A stretch of 64,000 nucleotides of DNA from Hyphomicrobiales bacterium (lineage in GTDB: Bacteria; Pseudomonadota; Alphaproteobacteria; Rhizobiales; OSC116), in assembly GCA_013214705.1 (NCBI GenBank), contig JABSRZ010000007.1:129951-193950 (forward strand), read 5' to 3'. The notes beneath the pieces were generated by a model that saw only the letters and a list, made by a program, of their open reading frames with translations, was not told where the DNA came from and searched no databases. Made by a program: the position numbers and the translations under genes. Positions 44,136 through 53,268 of this stretch are shown one piece after another. The number at the start of each line of letters is the position of its first letter. The stretch's first letter is position 1.

Positions 44136-44762
44136 ATGACTTGGGACCGGAATCAAATGGCTGAACGAGCCGCAAAAGAGCTTAAAGATGGCATGTATGT
44201 GAATCTAGGCATTGGCATACCTACATTGGTTTCAAACTATATACCAGACGGTGTGGATGTCACTTTGCAATCAGAAAACGGTATGTTGGGCATGGGACCA
44301 TTCCCCACCGATGAAACCATAGATGCCGACCTAATTAATGCCGGCAAACAAACCATAACCGAACTTGACCGCACGGCCTATTTTGACAGTGCCGATAGTT
44401 TTGCCATGATACGCGGCGGAAAAATAAATATGGCCATTTTGGGCGCTATGGAAGTGAGCGAAACTGGCGATTTGGCCAATTGGATGATACCCAATAAATT
44501 GATAAAAGGCATGGGCGGCGCAATGGATTTGGTGGCCGGCGTGGGCCGCGTGGTGGTGATTATGGACCATGTCAATAAAAAAGGTGAAGCCAAATTGCTG
44601 AAGAGCTGCACCCTGCCCCTAACCGGTAAAAATGTGGTCGACCGCATTATAACCAATTATGGGGTGTTTGACGTCGTAAAAGATGGCTTGAAAGTTATAG
44701 AGCTAGCCGACAATGTGAGTCGCGACGACTTGGCCGCAATCACCCAAGCTAATTTGGTCTGA
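44136..44762 (+). CDS. scoB: 3-oxoacid CoA-transferase subunit B
   Basis: A 208-residue beta subunit carrying the catalytic glutamate E47 in LQSENGMLGMG, which forms the glutamyl-CoA intermediate. LNLGIGIPT-like LGIGIPTLVSNY precedes it and GGAMDLVAGVGRVVVIMDH follows. It starts 32 bases after scoA behind AGGA and is the last gene of the operon. No clear terminator is visible in the 90 bases that follow. Confidence 0.92.
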   Translation: MTWDRNQMAERAAKELKDGMYVNLGIGIPTLVSNYIPDGVDVTLQSENGMLGMGPFPTDETIDADLINAGKQTITELDRTAYFDSADSFAMIRGGKINMAILGAMEVSETGDLANWMIPNKLIKGMGGAMDLVAGVGRVVVIMDHVNKKGEAKLLKSCTLPLTGKNVVDRIITNYGVFDVVKDGLKVIELADNVSRDDLAAITQANLV

Positions 44763-44852
44763 AGGGGCGTTTAGGTTTGGTTAACGCTGATTCCGCATAT
44801 TTATAGATAATCAATCTGGGCATGGTAAAATCGGGTTAATTATGTAAATATT

Positions 44853-46007
44853 TTGATGCTGTCAATGCCGATTTATCTGAAATCTAAATTATTAAAAATG
44901 TTTTTATGCTCGACACTTTTGGTGGCGAGCGTTGTCACGCCGGCATTTGCCGATCTAGCAAAAGGCAAGAAGGCTTTGGAGTCAAACGATTACCCAACTG
45001 CCTATTTGGAATTTTTGGAATCTGCACGGCGCGGTGACCCAGAGGCGAGGCTGTATATTGCAGGGCTTTATTTCGAAGGCAAAGGCACAACGCGCAATTA
45101 TGTAAAATCTTCATATTGGTATGAGAAATTAGCCCGAGACAAAAACAGCGTTGCCTATTTACACCTTGGCATTATGGCAGAGGGTGGCTTAGGACGGAGA
45201 AGAAATTACCAAGATGCCATTCAATGGTATGAAAAAGCCGCCAACCTGGGCAATATGCAGGCCACCTTTAGCCTCGCTGAATTATTTCATTACGGCAAAG
45301 GTGTCGAGCAAGATTATGACAAAGCTGCCAAATGGTACACTAAGGCCGCAGAGAATGGCAATTTGGATGCCCAATTGGCCTTGGCTTCGCTAAATAAAAA
45401 CGGCACGGGCATCAATCAAGATTATCAAAAATCGGCAAAATGGTATGAACAAGCCGCAAAAACCGGCGATGTCAGCGCCCAATTTAATTTGGGTTTGTTA
45501 TACCGCCACGGCTTGGGCGTTGAGCAGAATTTCAAACTTAGCATCAAATGGTATAAACAAGCTGCCGAACAGGGCAATTCCGACGCACAAAATAATTTAG
45601 GCGCTATGTATGACCAAGGCCTAGGTGTGAAGCAAAGCTATAAAAATGCCATTGAATGGTATCAGAAAGCTGCCATTTTGGGCAATGCAAGCGCCCAAGC
45701 CAACTTGGCCAGTTTACGCCAACACGGTTTGGGGTTTAAACAAAATTATGAACAAGCCATAAAGCTGTATAAAATCGCCGCCAATAATGGCAATGCACCG
45801 GCGCAATTCGCTTTGGGCAAAATGTATAAACAAGGCCAAGGCGTCGCCATTAACATCGTATTGGCGCATATGTTTTTTAATCTGGCGGCGACAAAGGGTT
45901 ATTTGGATTCAAAAGCCCAACTAGATGAAGCCGAAATTTGGATGACCAGTTCACAAATCAACCAAGCCAAACAAATGGCCGAGAAATGGATCATTAAAGC
46001 TAAGTAA
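44853..46007 (+). CDS. Exported Sel1-like repeat protein
   Basis: A 384-residue protein with a signal peptide (MFLCSTLLVASVVTPAFA, cleavage near residue 33) and about eight Sel1 repeats of some 36 residues, each with the pattern A-x-x-W-Y-x-K-A-A-x-x-G-N-x-x-A-Q-x-x-L. Sel1 solenoids are protein-protein scaffolds, often in envelope or signalling complexes. It may start at an in-frame ATG nearer the signal core. It ends one base from the convergent His/Met-rich gene. Partners are unknown. Confidence 0.88.
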   Translation: MMLSMPIYLKSKLLKMFLCSTLLVASVVTPAFADLAKGKKALESNDYPTAYLEFLESARRGDPEARLYIAGLYFEGKGTTRNYVKSSYWYEKLARDKNSVAYLHLGIMAEGGLGRRRNYQDAIQWYEKAANLGNMQATFSLAELFHYGKGVEQDYDKAAKWYTKAAENGNLDAQLALASLNKNGTGINQDYQKSAKWYEQAAKTGDVSAQFNLGLLYRHGLGVEQNFKLSIKWYKQAAEQGNSDAQNNLGAMYDQGLGVKQSYKNAIEWYQKAAILGNASAQANLASLRQHGLGFKQNYEQAIKLYKIAANNGNAPAQFALGKMYKQGQGVAINIVLAHMFFNLAATKGYLDSKAQLDEAEIWMTSSQINQAKQMAEKWIIKAK

Positions 46008-46008
46008 C

Positions 46009-46662
46009 TTACTGATGAAGGTTGATATTACCTGTCGCCATGCCAAAATGATGCGGCTGATGGTGCGCGCCGGTTGCCATAAGGCCAAAGAAACCCAGTG
46101 CGTTTATTTTCACCAATTCAATTTCGTTGGTTGAGGTAATTTTTAATATTACGCCATCTTTAATTGTTTCAGTTGCCACTTCCCAATTCGGTATTTTATC
46201 CAATTCTAAAGCATGGCGCGGCACCATGGCTTGAATGGCACGCAACACTCCGCCCCTGCCCGTAACAATATAAATAGCCGTTACGCCTTCTATTTTTTGC
46301 TCTACTATTGCTCCCAAAGTTAAGTTGCTCATATCAACTAAATGTTCACGCAATGAGTTGATATTAACTTTAGACCAATCGGTATTTGGGTCATTTTGTA
46401 ACAACTCAACAATTTCGGATATAACCGCAAATGCATCTTGCCCTGCCTCCGTTGGCAATGCCAATGGCAATAGCAAAATAGTTGATGTTGATTGTGAAAT
46501 GCCCGTTGCCATCATTTTTTCATGGTCACCTGTCATCATTGTGACATGGTTCATTTCAGTAGTTACATTAGGCGTTATGGCGTTTGTTTCTGCATAAACG
46601 GGCATAATAGAAAGAGTTAGAAAGCTCGCGGTCAATAGATAATTTTTAAATAAATTTGTCAT
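46009..46662 (-). CDS. Exported His/Met-rich protein of unknown function
   Basis: About 217 residues; I do not recognise the family. I use the ATG at 46662 (MTNLFKNYLLTASFL), six bases behind AGGA. An ATG 20 codons upstream (46722) lacks a site and lies in the promoter region. A signal peptide ends near PVYA. The mature N-terminus has a Met/His cluster (MNHVTMMTGDHEKMMATG), and the C-terminus is histidine-rich (GAHHQPHHFGMATG). Between them is a predicted alpha/beta region. The clusters suggest metal binding, unproven. It is divergent from the Crp/Fnr gene. Confidence 0.65.
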   Translation of the reverse strand: MTNLFKNYLLTASFLTLSIMPVYAETNAITPNVTTEMNHVTMMTGDHEKMMATGISQSTSTILLLPLALPTEAGQDAFAVISEIVELLQNDPNTDWSKVNINSLREHLVDMSNLTLGAIVEQKIEGVTAIYIVTGRGGVLRAIQAMVPRHALELDKIPNWEVATETIKDGVILKITSTNEIELVKINALGFFGLMATGAHHQPHHFGMATGNINLHQ

Positions 46663-46702
46663 CTTAGGTCCTTTATTTTTGCTCATCATATAATCATATT
46701 TC

Positions 46703-46731
46703 TTGACCAAATATGATTTCAATCATATGTA
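46703..46731 (+). promoter_or_regulatory. Promoter with palindrome in front of the Crp/Fnr gene
   Basis: TTGACC (46703-46708) and TATGTA (46726-46731), 17 bases apart. The spacer and -10 are occupied by ATATGATT-TC-AATCATAT (46711-46728), a perfect 8-bp inverted repeat. A start about seven bases past the -10 would fall on the ATG at 46738 itself, implying a leaderless mRNA. A protein bound at the palindrome would block this promoter and could also act on the divergent gene. Confidence 0.55.
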
Positions 46732-46737
46732 TATTAT

Positions 46738-47307
46738 ATGTTACCAAAATTATTTCATGATCTTCCTGCCAACGCCCTCAAAAACATTAATTTCCAAAAA
46801 TCAGAAACTATATTCCGTCAATATGATGAAACTTGTGGATTATATTTTGTTATATCTGGCAAAGTGTCGCTAAAAAGGCATTCACCAAATGGCGATGAAA
46901 TTATCATTCACAACGCAGGTAAGAATGAAACTTTTGCAGAGGCAGCTTTGTTTTCAAAGGAATATCATTGCGACGCCACGGCCATAGAAACCACACAACT
47001 TGTCCTTATAAATAAGGCAGCGGTGCTAGCTCAAATGGCAAGCAACCCAATTTTTGCAATGAATCTATCTGCACAATTTGCGCGCCAAATACAAATATAT
47101 CGACGAAGGTTAGAGATTCAAGCCATACAAAGTGCAGATGAGCGCGTATATGCCGCTATTGGCGACGGCATGTTACAAGGAAATATTATTAAAGAATTAG
47201 CCGCACATATCGGCCTTAGCCACGAGGCCACCTATCGCTCGTTAGCGAATTTGGTAAAACGTAATAAGCTCACCAAATTCGCCCGAGGCAAATATATAAT
47301 TAAATAG
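46738..47307 (+). CDS. Crp/Fnr-family transcriptional regulator
   Basis: A 189-residue protein with an N-terminal cyclic-nucleotide-binding-like beta roll (about residues 15-110, CGLYFVISGKVSLKRHSPNG) and a C-terminal winged helix (IIKELAAHIGLSHEATYRSL). It lacks the N-terminal cysteine cluster of oxygen-sensing FNR, so it is not an iron-sulfur FNR. It is shorter than CRP (about 210 aa). No Shine-Dalgarno sequence precedes the ATG, an in-frame stop lies eight codons upstream, and the promoter seems to start at the ATG. It ends one base from the convergent oppC stop. Confidence 0.85.
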   Translation: MLPKLFHDLPANALKNINFQKSETIFRQYDETCGLYFVISGKVSLKRHSPNGDEIIIHNAGKNETFAEAALFSKEYHCDATAIETTQLVLINKAAVLAQMASNPIFAMNLSAQFARQIQIYRRRLEIQAIQSADERVYAAIGDGMLQGNIIKELAAHIGLSHEATYRSLANLVKRNKLTKFARGKYIIK

Positions 47308-47308
47308 A

Positions 47309-48235
47309 TTATTTAGGGTCTAGCGCGTCGCGCAAACCGTCGCCAATGAACAAGAAGCAATAAAGGCCAACCACAAAAAAGCCGATCGGGAAGCCGAGCT
47401 GCCACGGCGTGCCATATTGAATTTGGCCAGCACCTTCATTAATTAACGCGCCCCAAGAAGTTAGTGGTTCTTGAATGCCAAGTCCTAAAAATGAGATAAA
47501 GCTTTCGGTCAATATCAAACCCGGAATGAGCAATGAAGTGTAGATAACCACAATGCCCAGCAGGTTGGGTATGATGTGACGGGTGATGATGCGTATATTG
47601 CCCACACCTGCCGAACGCGCGGCTTCGACATATTCTTTATTCTTAATCGCCAAGGTTTGGCCACGTACAATACGCGCCATGTCCATCCAAGCAAATAAAC
47701 CGATTGCCAAAAATAGCAAAAATATCGAACGGCCAAACACCACCATCGCGATGATGATGATAAACATGGTCGGAATGGACATCAAAATGTCGACAAATCG
47801 CATCATCACATTGTCTAACCGGCCGCCAAAATAGCCCGCAATAGCGCCATAAAACAAGCCGATTACCACCGCCACTGCGGTGCCCAAAAGCCCAACCAAT
47901 AATGATATTTGTGTGCCTTGCAAGGTGCGGGCAAAAATATCGCGGCCCAAATTATCAGTGCCAAAATAATGGCCATTTTCTATATTCGGTTGGCCGGCGG
48001 CTCTGGCATCGCCAATTAGGTTCCAGTCAATGGTCTCATAATCCCATGGTGCAAAAAACGGGGCAATGAAAGATACCAACACCATAATTGTCAAAATTAC
48101 CACACTCGTGACCGCGGCTTTGTTTTTTCTAAACCGCACATAGGCGTCTTGCCACAATGAGCGGCCTTTGATGTTTTGCTGGTCGAGCAGCCTATCGGCC
48201 ACATCTGCCAATTTTTTTCTATTCATAAAAAACAT
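47309..48235 (-). CDS. oppC: Oligopeptide ABC transporter permease, OppC-like
   Basis: A 308-residue permease with six membrane segments and an extended N-terminus, as in OppC. The EAA loop (EAARSAGVGNIRIITRHIIPNL) contacts the ATPase. The periplasmic loop with GHYFGTDNLGRDIFARTLQG is diagnostic. The start is set by GGAGG five bases upstream. It is the last gene of the operon oppA-oppB-oppC on the minus strand. Confidence 0.92.
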   Translation of the reverse strand: MFFMNRKKLADVADRLLDQQNIKGRSLWQDAYVRFRKNKAAVTSVVILTIMVLVSFIAPFFAPWDYETIDWNLIGDARAAGQPNIENGHYFGTDNLGRDIFARTLQGTQISLLVGLLGTAVAVVIGLFYGAIAGYFGGRLDNVMMRFVDILMSIPTMFIIIIAMVVFGRSIFLLFLAIGLFAWMDMARIVRGQTLAIKNKEYVEAARSAGVGNIRIITRHIIPNLLGIVVIYTSLLIPGLILTESFISFLGLGIQEPLTSWGALINEGAGQIQYGTPWQLGFPIGFFVVGLYCFLFIGDGLRDALDPK

Positions 48236-48244
48236 ATCGGCCTC

Positions 48245-49168
48245 CTACAATTTAATCTTGGGGTCGAGCCAAGCGTATAAAATATCAACAACAGCGCTAA
48301 ATATAATGGTCAAAACGCCAAACAAAATGGTCACGCCCATCAGCAGAGAATAATCTCGGCTTAAAGCCGCTTCCACAAAAAACTGGCCCATACCACCAGT
48401 GCTGAAATATATATCAATAACCACTGAACCAGAAATCATACCCACAAATGCTGGGCCTAAATATGACATTATTGGCAATAATGCTGGTTTTATGGCATGC
48501 CTAAAAATAATGGTTCGGGCAGGTAAGCCTTTGGCTTTTGCCGTGCGGATGAAGTTAGAGTTTAAAACCTCGAGCATAGAGCCGCGGGTTAAACGGGCAA
48601 TCGATGCCATAAAGCTGGTTGATAAAGCGATAACCGGCAATATGATGTTTTGCCATGCGCCATTATTCCAACCACCACCGGGTAGCAAATCTAACCATAG
48701 GGTGAATATGATAATCAAAATAGGTGCCATGATAAAGTTAGGCAGCACTTGTGCTCCGATAGATACACCAACAGCAAAATAATCTATCCAGGTGTTGTGT
48801 TTTACAGCTGCAGTAATGCCCAGAGCAATGCCAACAGTTGTGGCAACAAAAAATGACCATAGGCCATATGTCATGGTTATAGGGAAGCCCTGCGCGATGA
48901 TGTCATTTACCGATATATCTTTATATTTAAATGAAGGACCAAAATCGAAATGGAATATAATGCTGGTTATATAATTCCATAATTGTTCTGGCCACGATTT
49001 GTCTAAGCCGTATTTGGCATTAATATTTGCCAAAACTTCGGGCGGTAATTCTTTTTCTGATGTGAAAGGGCCACCAGGAGCTAGATGCATGAGCACGAAA
49101 GATACAATGATCAGCAGGAGCAGCGTCGGTATCGATGACAAAAACCGCACTATAATAAATTTTAACAT
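48245..49168 (-). CDS. oppB: Oligopeptide ABC transporter permease, OppB-like
   Basis: A 307-residue permease with six membrane segments. LKFIIVRFLSSIPTLLLLIIV at the N-terminus (residues 2-22, shown here only as its family-typical pattern) and the ATPase-contact loop TAKAKGLPARTIIFRHAIKP identify OppB. It forms the pore with OppC for uptake of short peptides. A terminator-like hairpin separates it from oppA upstream, suggesting reduced read-through. Confidence 0.9.
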   Translation of the reverse strand: MLKFIIVRFLSSIPTLLLLIIVSFVLMHLAPGGPFTSEKELPPEVLANINAKYGLDKSWPEQLWNYITSIIFHFDFGPSFKYKDISVNDIIAQGFPITMTYGLWSFFVATTVGIALGITAAVKHNTWIDYFAVGVSIGAQVLPNFIMAPILIIIFTLWLDLLPGGGWNNGAWQNIILPVIALSTSFMASIARLTRGSMLEVLNSNFIRTAKAKGLPARTIIFRHAIKPALLPIMSYLGPAFVGMISGSVVIDIYFSTGGMGQFFVEAALSRDYSLLMGVTILFGVLTIIFSAVVDILYAWLDPKIKL

Positions 49169-49241
49169 TTTTAAATGCCTTTATCCGATATTTTGATGTT
49201 AGGTAAAATATCAAATGAACCAATGAGGATAAATATCCGTC

Positions 49242-49282
49242 AAAAAATAAAAGCACCGCGCCTTAATGAAAAGGTGCGATGC
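49242..49282 (-). terminator. Terminator-like attenuator between oppA and oppB
   Basis: A 12-position stem with one mismatch and one G-U pair, GCACCGCGCCTT (49253-49264) with AAGGTGCGATGC (49271-49282). On the minus strand it is followed by TTTTATTTTTT-rich sequence (49252-49242). It lies 15 bases after the oppA stop codon. Confidence 0.8.
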
Positions 49283-49297
49283 TCCCAATTTTTATGC

Positions 49298-50941
49298 TTA
49301 CTTCACTTCGATTTTATACATATCTTTTGAGTAAGTTTTCAACATTACATTCTCAATAGGATAACCTTTAAGAGAAGGTTTCAACATCACAACACCTGTA
49401 TAATGATATACCGGAATTAGAGGCATCTCATCAGCCAGAATTTGCTCAGCTGTTGTGTAATGCGCGTTGGCATTTGCACTAGATGATGCAGCACGAACTT
49501 CTTTGTCATATGCAGGGTTGCTGTATAGACCGTCGTTGTTACCATGCTTAGAATCAAACAGATCTAGGAATGTAGAGGCTTCGTTATAATCACCACACCA
49601 ACCACTACGGGCGATTGAGAATGATTGTGTGTTACGTGTTTCGAGGAATGTTTTCCATTCTTCGTTAGCCAATGTAGCTTCAACACCCAATTTTTGTTTC
49701 CACATAGCGGCAACAGCGATCGCAATTTTCTTGTGACCTTCTGAAGTGTTATATAGCAATTCAAATGTTAGTGGGTTGTCGCTGCCATAACCAGCTTCAG
49801 CTAGTAATTCTACAGCTTTGGCATCACGTTCAGCTTGTGACCATTCACCATATGGCACTGATGGCACTTTAAAGCCAGCAGTCGCGCCCGGTGTATATGT
49901 GTAAGCCGGAATTTGGCCACCTTTAGTCACTTTTTCAACAATCACGTCACGGTCCATAGCGTATGATAGCGCTTTACGTACACGAACATCTTTAAAGGCT
50001 TCTGGAGCGCTATCAGATACGTTAAATACATAATAATAAGTACACAGACGTGGGAATTTGAAAGTTTCATCAGGCATAGAAATGGCTAGATCAGGATATT
50101 GACCTGTAGGCACAGCAGTTCTGTCCATTTCACCAGCTTTATAACGCGTAAACGCAACGTTTTCATCGCTAATCACTAAAGTCACAACTTTGTCTAGAAT
50201 TGTGTTGGCGTCATCCCAATATAGTGGGTTACGTACACGAGTTGTTGTTTCTTTAAGCTTCCACTCGGTAAGTGTGTAAGCGCCGTTACCAACCATATTT
50301 TCAGGCTTAGTCCACTCAGAACCATGCTTTTCAATAGTCGCTTGATGAGTTGGGAATGTTGTGGCATGAGCCGTCATATCAGCAAAATATGGTAGAGCTT
50401 TAGTCAAAGTCACTTGAAGTGTGAAATCGTCAAGAGCTACAACACCAAGTTCAGATGGTTCTTTGTCGCCAGCAATAATATCAGCACCATTCACGATAGA
50501 CATAATGTCCATATACCATGAATATGGTGAACCAGTTGCAGGGTCAACAGCACGACGCCAAGCATAAACAAAGTCACCAGCAGTTACAGTTTCGCCGTTT
50601 GACCATTTAGAATCTTTACGCAGGTTAAATGTATAAACTGTGTTGCCTTCAGAAGCTTCCCAGCTCATCGCAACGCCGGGTATTAAGTTACCTTTAGCAT
50701 CTTGATTGGTTAGGCCTTCAAAAAGGTCACGGATAATTTCTGAACCCGTTACATCTTCTACTATTTGTGGGTCAAGTGATGGAATGCCATCAAGCATACG
50801 ATAAGTGTATGTTTGGTCAGCAGCCAAAGTTTCGCCAGCCATTGGTGTAGCCGCTTGTGCGCTAACCGATGAAAGCGCCGTAGCACCTGCAAGCAGCGCA
50901 ATTGTTGCACCCTTGGTAAATGTAGTTTTTAGTAATGTCAT
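49298..50941 (-). CDS. oppA: Periplasmic oligopeptide-binding protein, OppA-like
   Basis: A 547-residue family 5 extracellular solute-binding protein. A Sec signal peptide (ATIALLAGATALSSVSAQAA, cleavage near residue 31) is followed by the standard YRMLDGIPSLDPQ opening. WSNGETVTAGDFVYAWRRAV and ALSYAMDRDVIVEKV are class hallmarks. It binds peptides in the periplasm and delivers them to OppBC. GGGAGAG precedes the ATG. Its 341-base upstream gap contains a conspicuous leader hairpin. Confidence 0.93.
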   Translation of the reverse strand: MTLLKTTFTKGATIALLAGATALSSVSAQAATPMAGETLAADQTYTYRMLDGIPSLDPQIVEDVTGSEIIRDLFEGLTNQDAKGNLIPGVAMSWEASEGNTVYTFNLRKDSKWSNGETVTAGDFVYAWRRAVDPATGSPYSWYMDIMSIVNGADIIAGDKEPSELGVVALDDFTLQVTLTKALPYFADMTAHATTFPTHQATIEKHGSEWTKPENMVGNGAYTLTEWKLKETTTRVRNPLYWDDANTILDKVVTLVISDENVAFTRYKAGEMDRTAVPTGQYPDLAISMPDETFKFPRLCTYYYVFNVSDSAPEAFKDVRVRKALSYAMDRDVIVEKVTKGGQIPAYTYTPGATAGFKVPSVPYGEWSQAERDAKAVELLAEAGYGSDNPLTFELLYNTSEGHKKIAIAVAAMWKQKLGVEATLANEEWKTFLETRNTQSFSIARSGWCGDYNEASTFLDLFDSKHGNNDGLYSNPAYDKEVRAASSSANANAHYTTAEQILADEMPLIPVYHYTGVVMLKPSLKGYPIENVMLKTYSKDMYKIEVK

Positions 50942-51010
50942 ATTATTCTCTCCCTAGTTTTTACTAAATTGAACAGAAAATTGTCTATAAAAACAATTAA
51001 CTTCAATCCC

Positions 51011-51040
51011 AAAATGTAAGTTTTCTCCTCATTACATTTT
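51011..51040 (-). other. Hairpin in the probable oppA leader
   Basis: A perfect 9-bp inverted repeat, AAAATGTAA (51011-51019) and TTACATTTT (51032-51040), about 70-100 bases upstream of oppA. Its 12-base loop reads TGAGGAGAAAAC on the minus strand, exposing a GAGGAG Shine-Dalgarno-like sequence. The rest of the 341-base gap (50942-51282) is AT-rich and contains a short dyad GACG-CTAA-CGTC near 51121-51132. I see no gene in it. Confidence 0.4.
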
Positions 51041-51282
51041 AGTGATATCGAACGGTAACGGATTAATTAAGGTTGCACAATAAGTTTGAATGCATGAGCA
51101 ATGCTTAACAAGTGTTAATTGACGCTAACGTCACATTGCCTGAACCATCTAAGACACGGAAAAATTAGCGAAAATAGGTTTAAAACGGACTAATTTTAAT
51201 CACCTTACGAAGGGTAATATATGTATAATTTTTAACTGTGTACAACCTCAATATTAACCATGAGCTGGCAATTTCTTGCGTT

Positions 51283-52917
51283 TCAAGAGGCAATTTCTGT
51301 CAGTTCAAAAGCCGCATCAATTAAGGTCCGACAATACTCCGTTTGCGGATTTTCGAATATCTCGGTAGCTGTGCCCTGTTCTACAATCACGCCATCTTTC
51401 ATCACCAACACAAAATCTGACATGGCTTTAACCACGGCTAAATCGTGGCTGATGAACAGATATGAAATCGAATATTTTTTCTGAATTTTGCGCAATAGTT
51501 CAATCACCGTCACCTGAACAGACCTATCAAGGGCCGATGTGGGCTCGTCTAACAAAATAAACTTGGGTTCTAAAATAATAGCCCGGGCGATGGCGATTCT
51601 TTGGCGTTGGCCGCCCGAAAACTCATGCGGATAACGGTTAATTGCCAAATGCGGGTCTATTTCAACCTCACGCAGCACTTCTTCTACCCGCTTCAGGCGC
51701 TGCTTTTTGTTCATTTCTGGTCTGTGTACATAAAGTGATTCTGACACAATCTCACCGACGGTTAAGCGGGGTGACAAAGACCCATATGGGTCTTGAAACA
51801 CAATCTGCATGTCGGCGCGCAAGGGGCGCAAATTATCGACAGACATACCATTTATGTTGTTGCCATCAAACTCTATGGTTCCTTCTGCATCTATTAATTG
51901 CACCAATGCACGGCCTAAAGTCGATTTTCCAGAGCCAGACTCACCCACAATGCCAATGGTTTGCCCGGGTTTAATTTGAATTGAAACACCTTTAACCGCA
52001 TCAAATGTTTTGGTCACTCGGCCAAACATATTGGTTTTTATTGGGTACCTTACCCAAATATCTTCGCCCAACACCAAGTTATCGTCATTTGCAGAGCTTA
52101 AATCTGTCTTCATACCCCGGGGAATGCTGTCTAAAAGCTGTTTGGTATAAGCATGTTTTGGCGCGGTAAATACATCATCAATTTTGCCGCTTTCAACGAT
52201 TTCGCCTTCTTTCATCACGCATACATTGTCACAAAAATGCTTGGCAACCCCCAAATCATGGGTGATGAATAAAATCGACATATGCATTTTTTCTTGCAAC
52301 GATTTCAGCAAATCCAGCACTTCGGCTTGAATGGTCACATCCAAAGCGGTTGTTGGCTCGTCAGCAATCAGCAAATCTGGCTCATTCGCCAGCGCCATGG
52401 CTATCATTATACGTTGCAATTGCCCGCCCGAAAATTCATGCGGGTAGGTTTTAATGCGCTGGGCGGCGTCTTTAATGCCAACCAATTCTAACAATTCTAT
52501 GGTGCGTTTTTTGGCGTTAGATTTAGACATGTTCTTGTGCAATACGAGAACTTCTATAATTTGCAGGCCAATGGTTAAGTAGGGGTTTAACGAGGTCATC
52601 GGTTCTTGAAAAATCATCGCGACGCGGTTGCCACGTTGGGTGCTCAAAAAACTTTCTTTGGCATGCAGCATTTCTTGGCCTTCAAACAAAACCGAAGATT
52701 TTTCACCATAGACGGTAATTTTGTCGGGCAATAATTGCATAATCGCCATAGATGTAACTGACTTGCCAGAGCCAGATTCGCCGACAATAGCCAGAGTTTC
52801 ATTTCTTTTTATGTCAAATGATATATTTCTAACGGCCTTGATTTCGCCAGCTTCGGTGAAAAAACTAACCGATAGATTTTTCACTTCTAGAATTTTGTCG
52901 TTTTTGATATTGCTCAT
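51283..52917 (-). CDS. oppDF: Oligopeptide ABC transporter fused ATPase (OppD-OppF)
   Basis: A 544-residue tandem ATPase with both subunits in one chain. The first half (about 1-260) has Walker A GESGSGKS, signature [15 protein letters not shown] and Walker [14 protein letters not shown]. The second half (about 285-535) has [30 protein letters not shown] and [16 protein letters not shown]. It powers the OppABC transporter. It lies upstream of oppA on the same strand, unlike the common oppABCDF order, with 341 bases between, so the two parts may have separate promoters. Confidence 0.93.
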   Translation of the reverse strand: MSNIKNDKILEVKNLSVSFFTEAGEIKAVRNISFDIKRNETLAIVGESGSGKSVTSMAIMQLLPDKITVYGEKSSVLFEGQEMLHAKESFLSTQRGNRVAMIFQEPMTSLNPYLTIGLQIIEVLVLHKNMSKSNAKKRTIELLELVGIKDAAQRIKTYPHEFSGGQLQRIMIAMALANEPDLLIADEPTTALDVTIQAEVLDLLKSLQEKMHMSILFITHDLGVAKHFCDNVCVMKEGEIVESGKIDDVFTAPKHAYTKQLLDSIPRGMKTDLSSANDDNLVLGEDIWVRYPIKTNMFGRVTKTFDAVKGVSIQIKPGQTIGIVGESGSGKSTLGRALVQLIDAEGTIEFDGNNINGMSVDNLRPLRADMQIVFQDPYGSLSPRLTVGEIVSESLYVHRPEMNKKQRLKRVEEVLREVEIDPHLAINRYPHEFSGGQRQRIAIARAIILEPKFILLDEPTSALDRSVQVTVIELLRKIQKKYSISYLFISHDLAVVKAMSDFVLVMKDGVIVEQGTATEIFENPQTEYCRTLIDAAFELTEIAS

Positions 52918-53268
52918 GTCCGGCCCTACTATACGTTTATTAAATCACAATTAATCGACTATAGGAGAAAAATGCAAATTGTAAAACCAAATCGAAAGTC
53001 AAAATCAAGTGCATCCAGCTTTTTCTCTTATCTGACTGATTCATGGGCATAAAAATCGGGTGATAACCCCTGGGCTAATTTGAAATTAAATTTTATTGGA
53101 CTGGTTCGAATTGACTAAGTTATGACTTTCATAGTTAACCTGATGACGGGTTTGGCGAGTGTTAAACTATCGATTTGCTAAACAGCGACCATCCTATGGT
53201 GTTTACTTGTATTAATTATTATGCAACTGTTAGTTTGTAATTAACTTTTGTATAGTTCAGTAAATATC
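52918..53268. other. 351-base intergenic region before the envelope operon
   Basis: An AT-rich divergent gap between oppDF (minus) and the OmpA-like gene (plus). Apart from a possible 26-codon ORF (52972-53052), I see no gene, tRNA or strong terminator. It should contain promoters for both flanking genes. A TTGACT-like element lies near 53111, without a convincing -10 partner. Confidence 0.5.
52972..53052 (+). CDS. Possible 26-residue small protein
   Basis: A short ORF (MQIVKPNRKSKSSASSFFSY and six more residues) with AGGAG four bases before its ATG, a better ribosome site than many genes nearby. It is basic in the first half and aromatic in the second. There is no family match I know of, and a chance ORF is quite possible. 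Confidence 0.25.
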   Translation: MQIVKPNRKSKSSASSFFSYLTDSWA

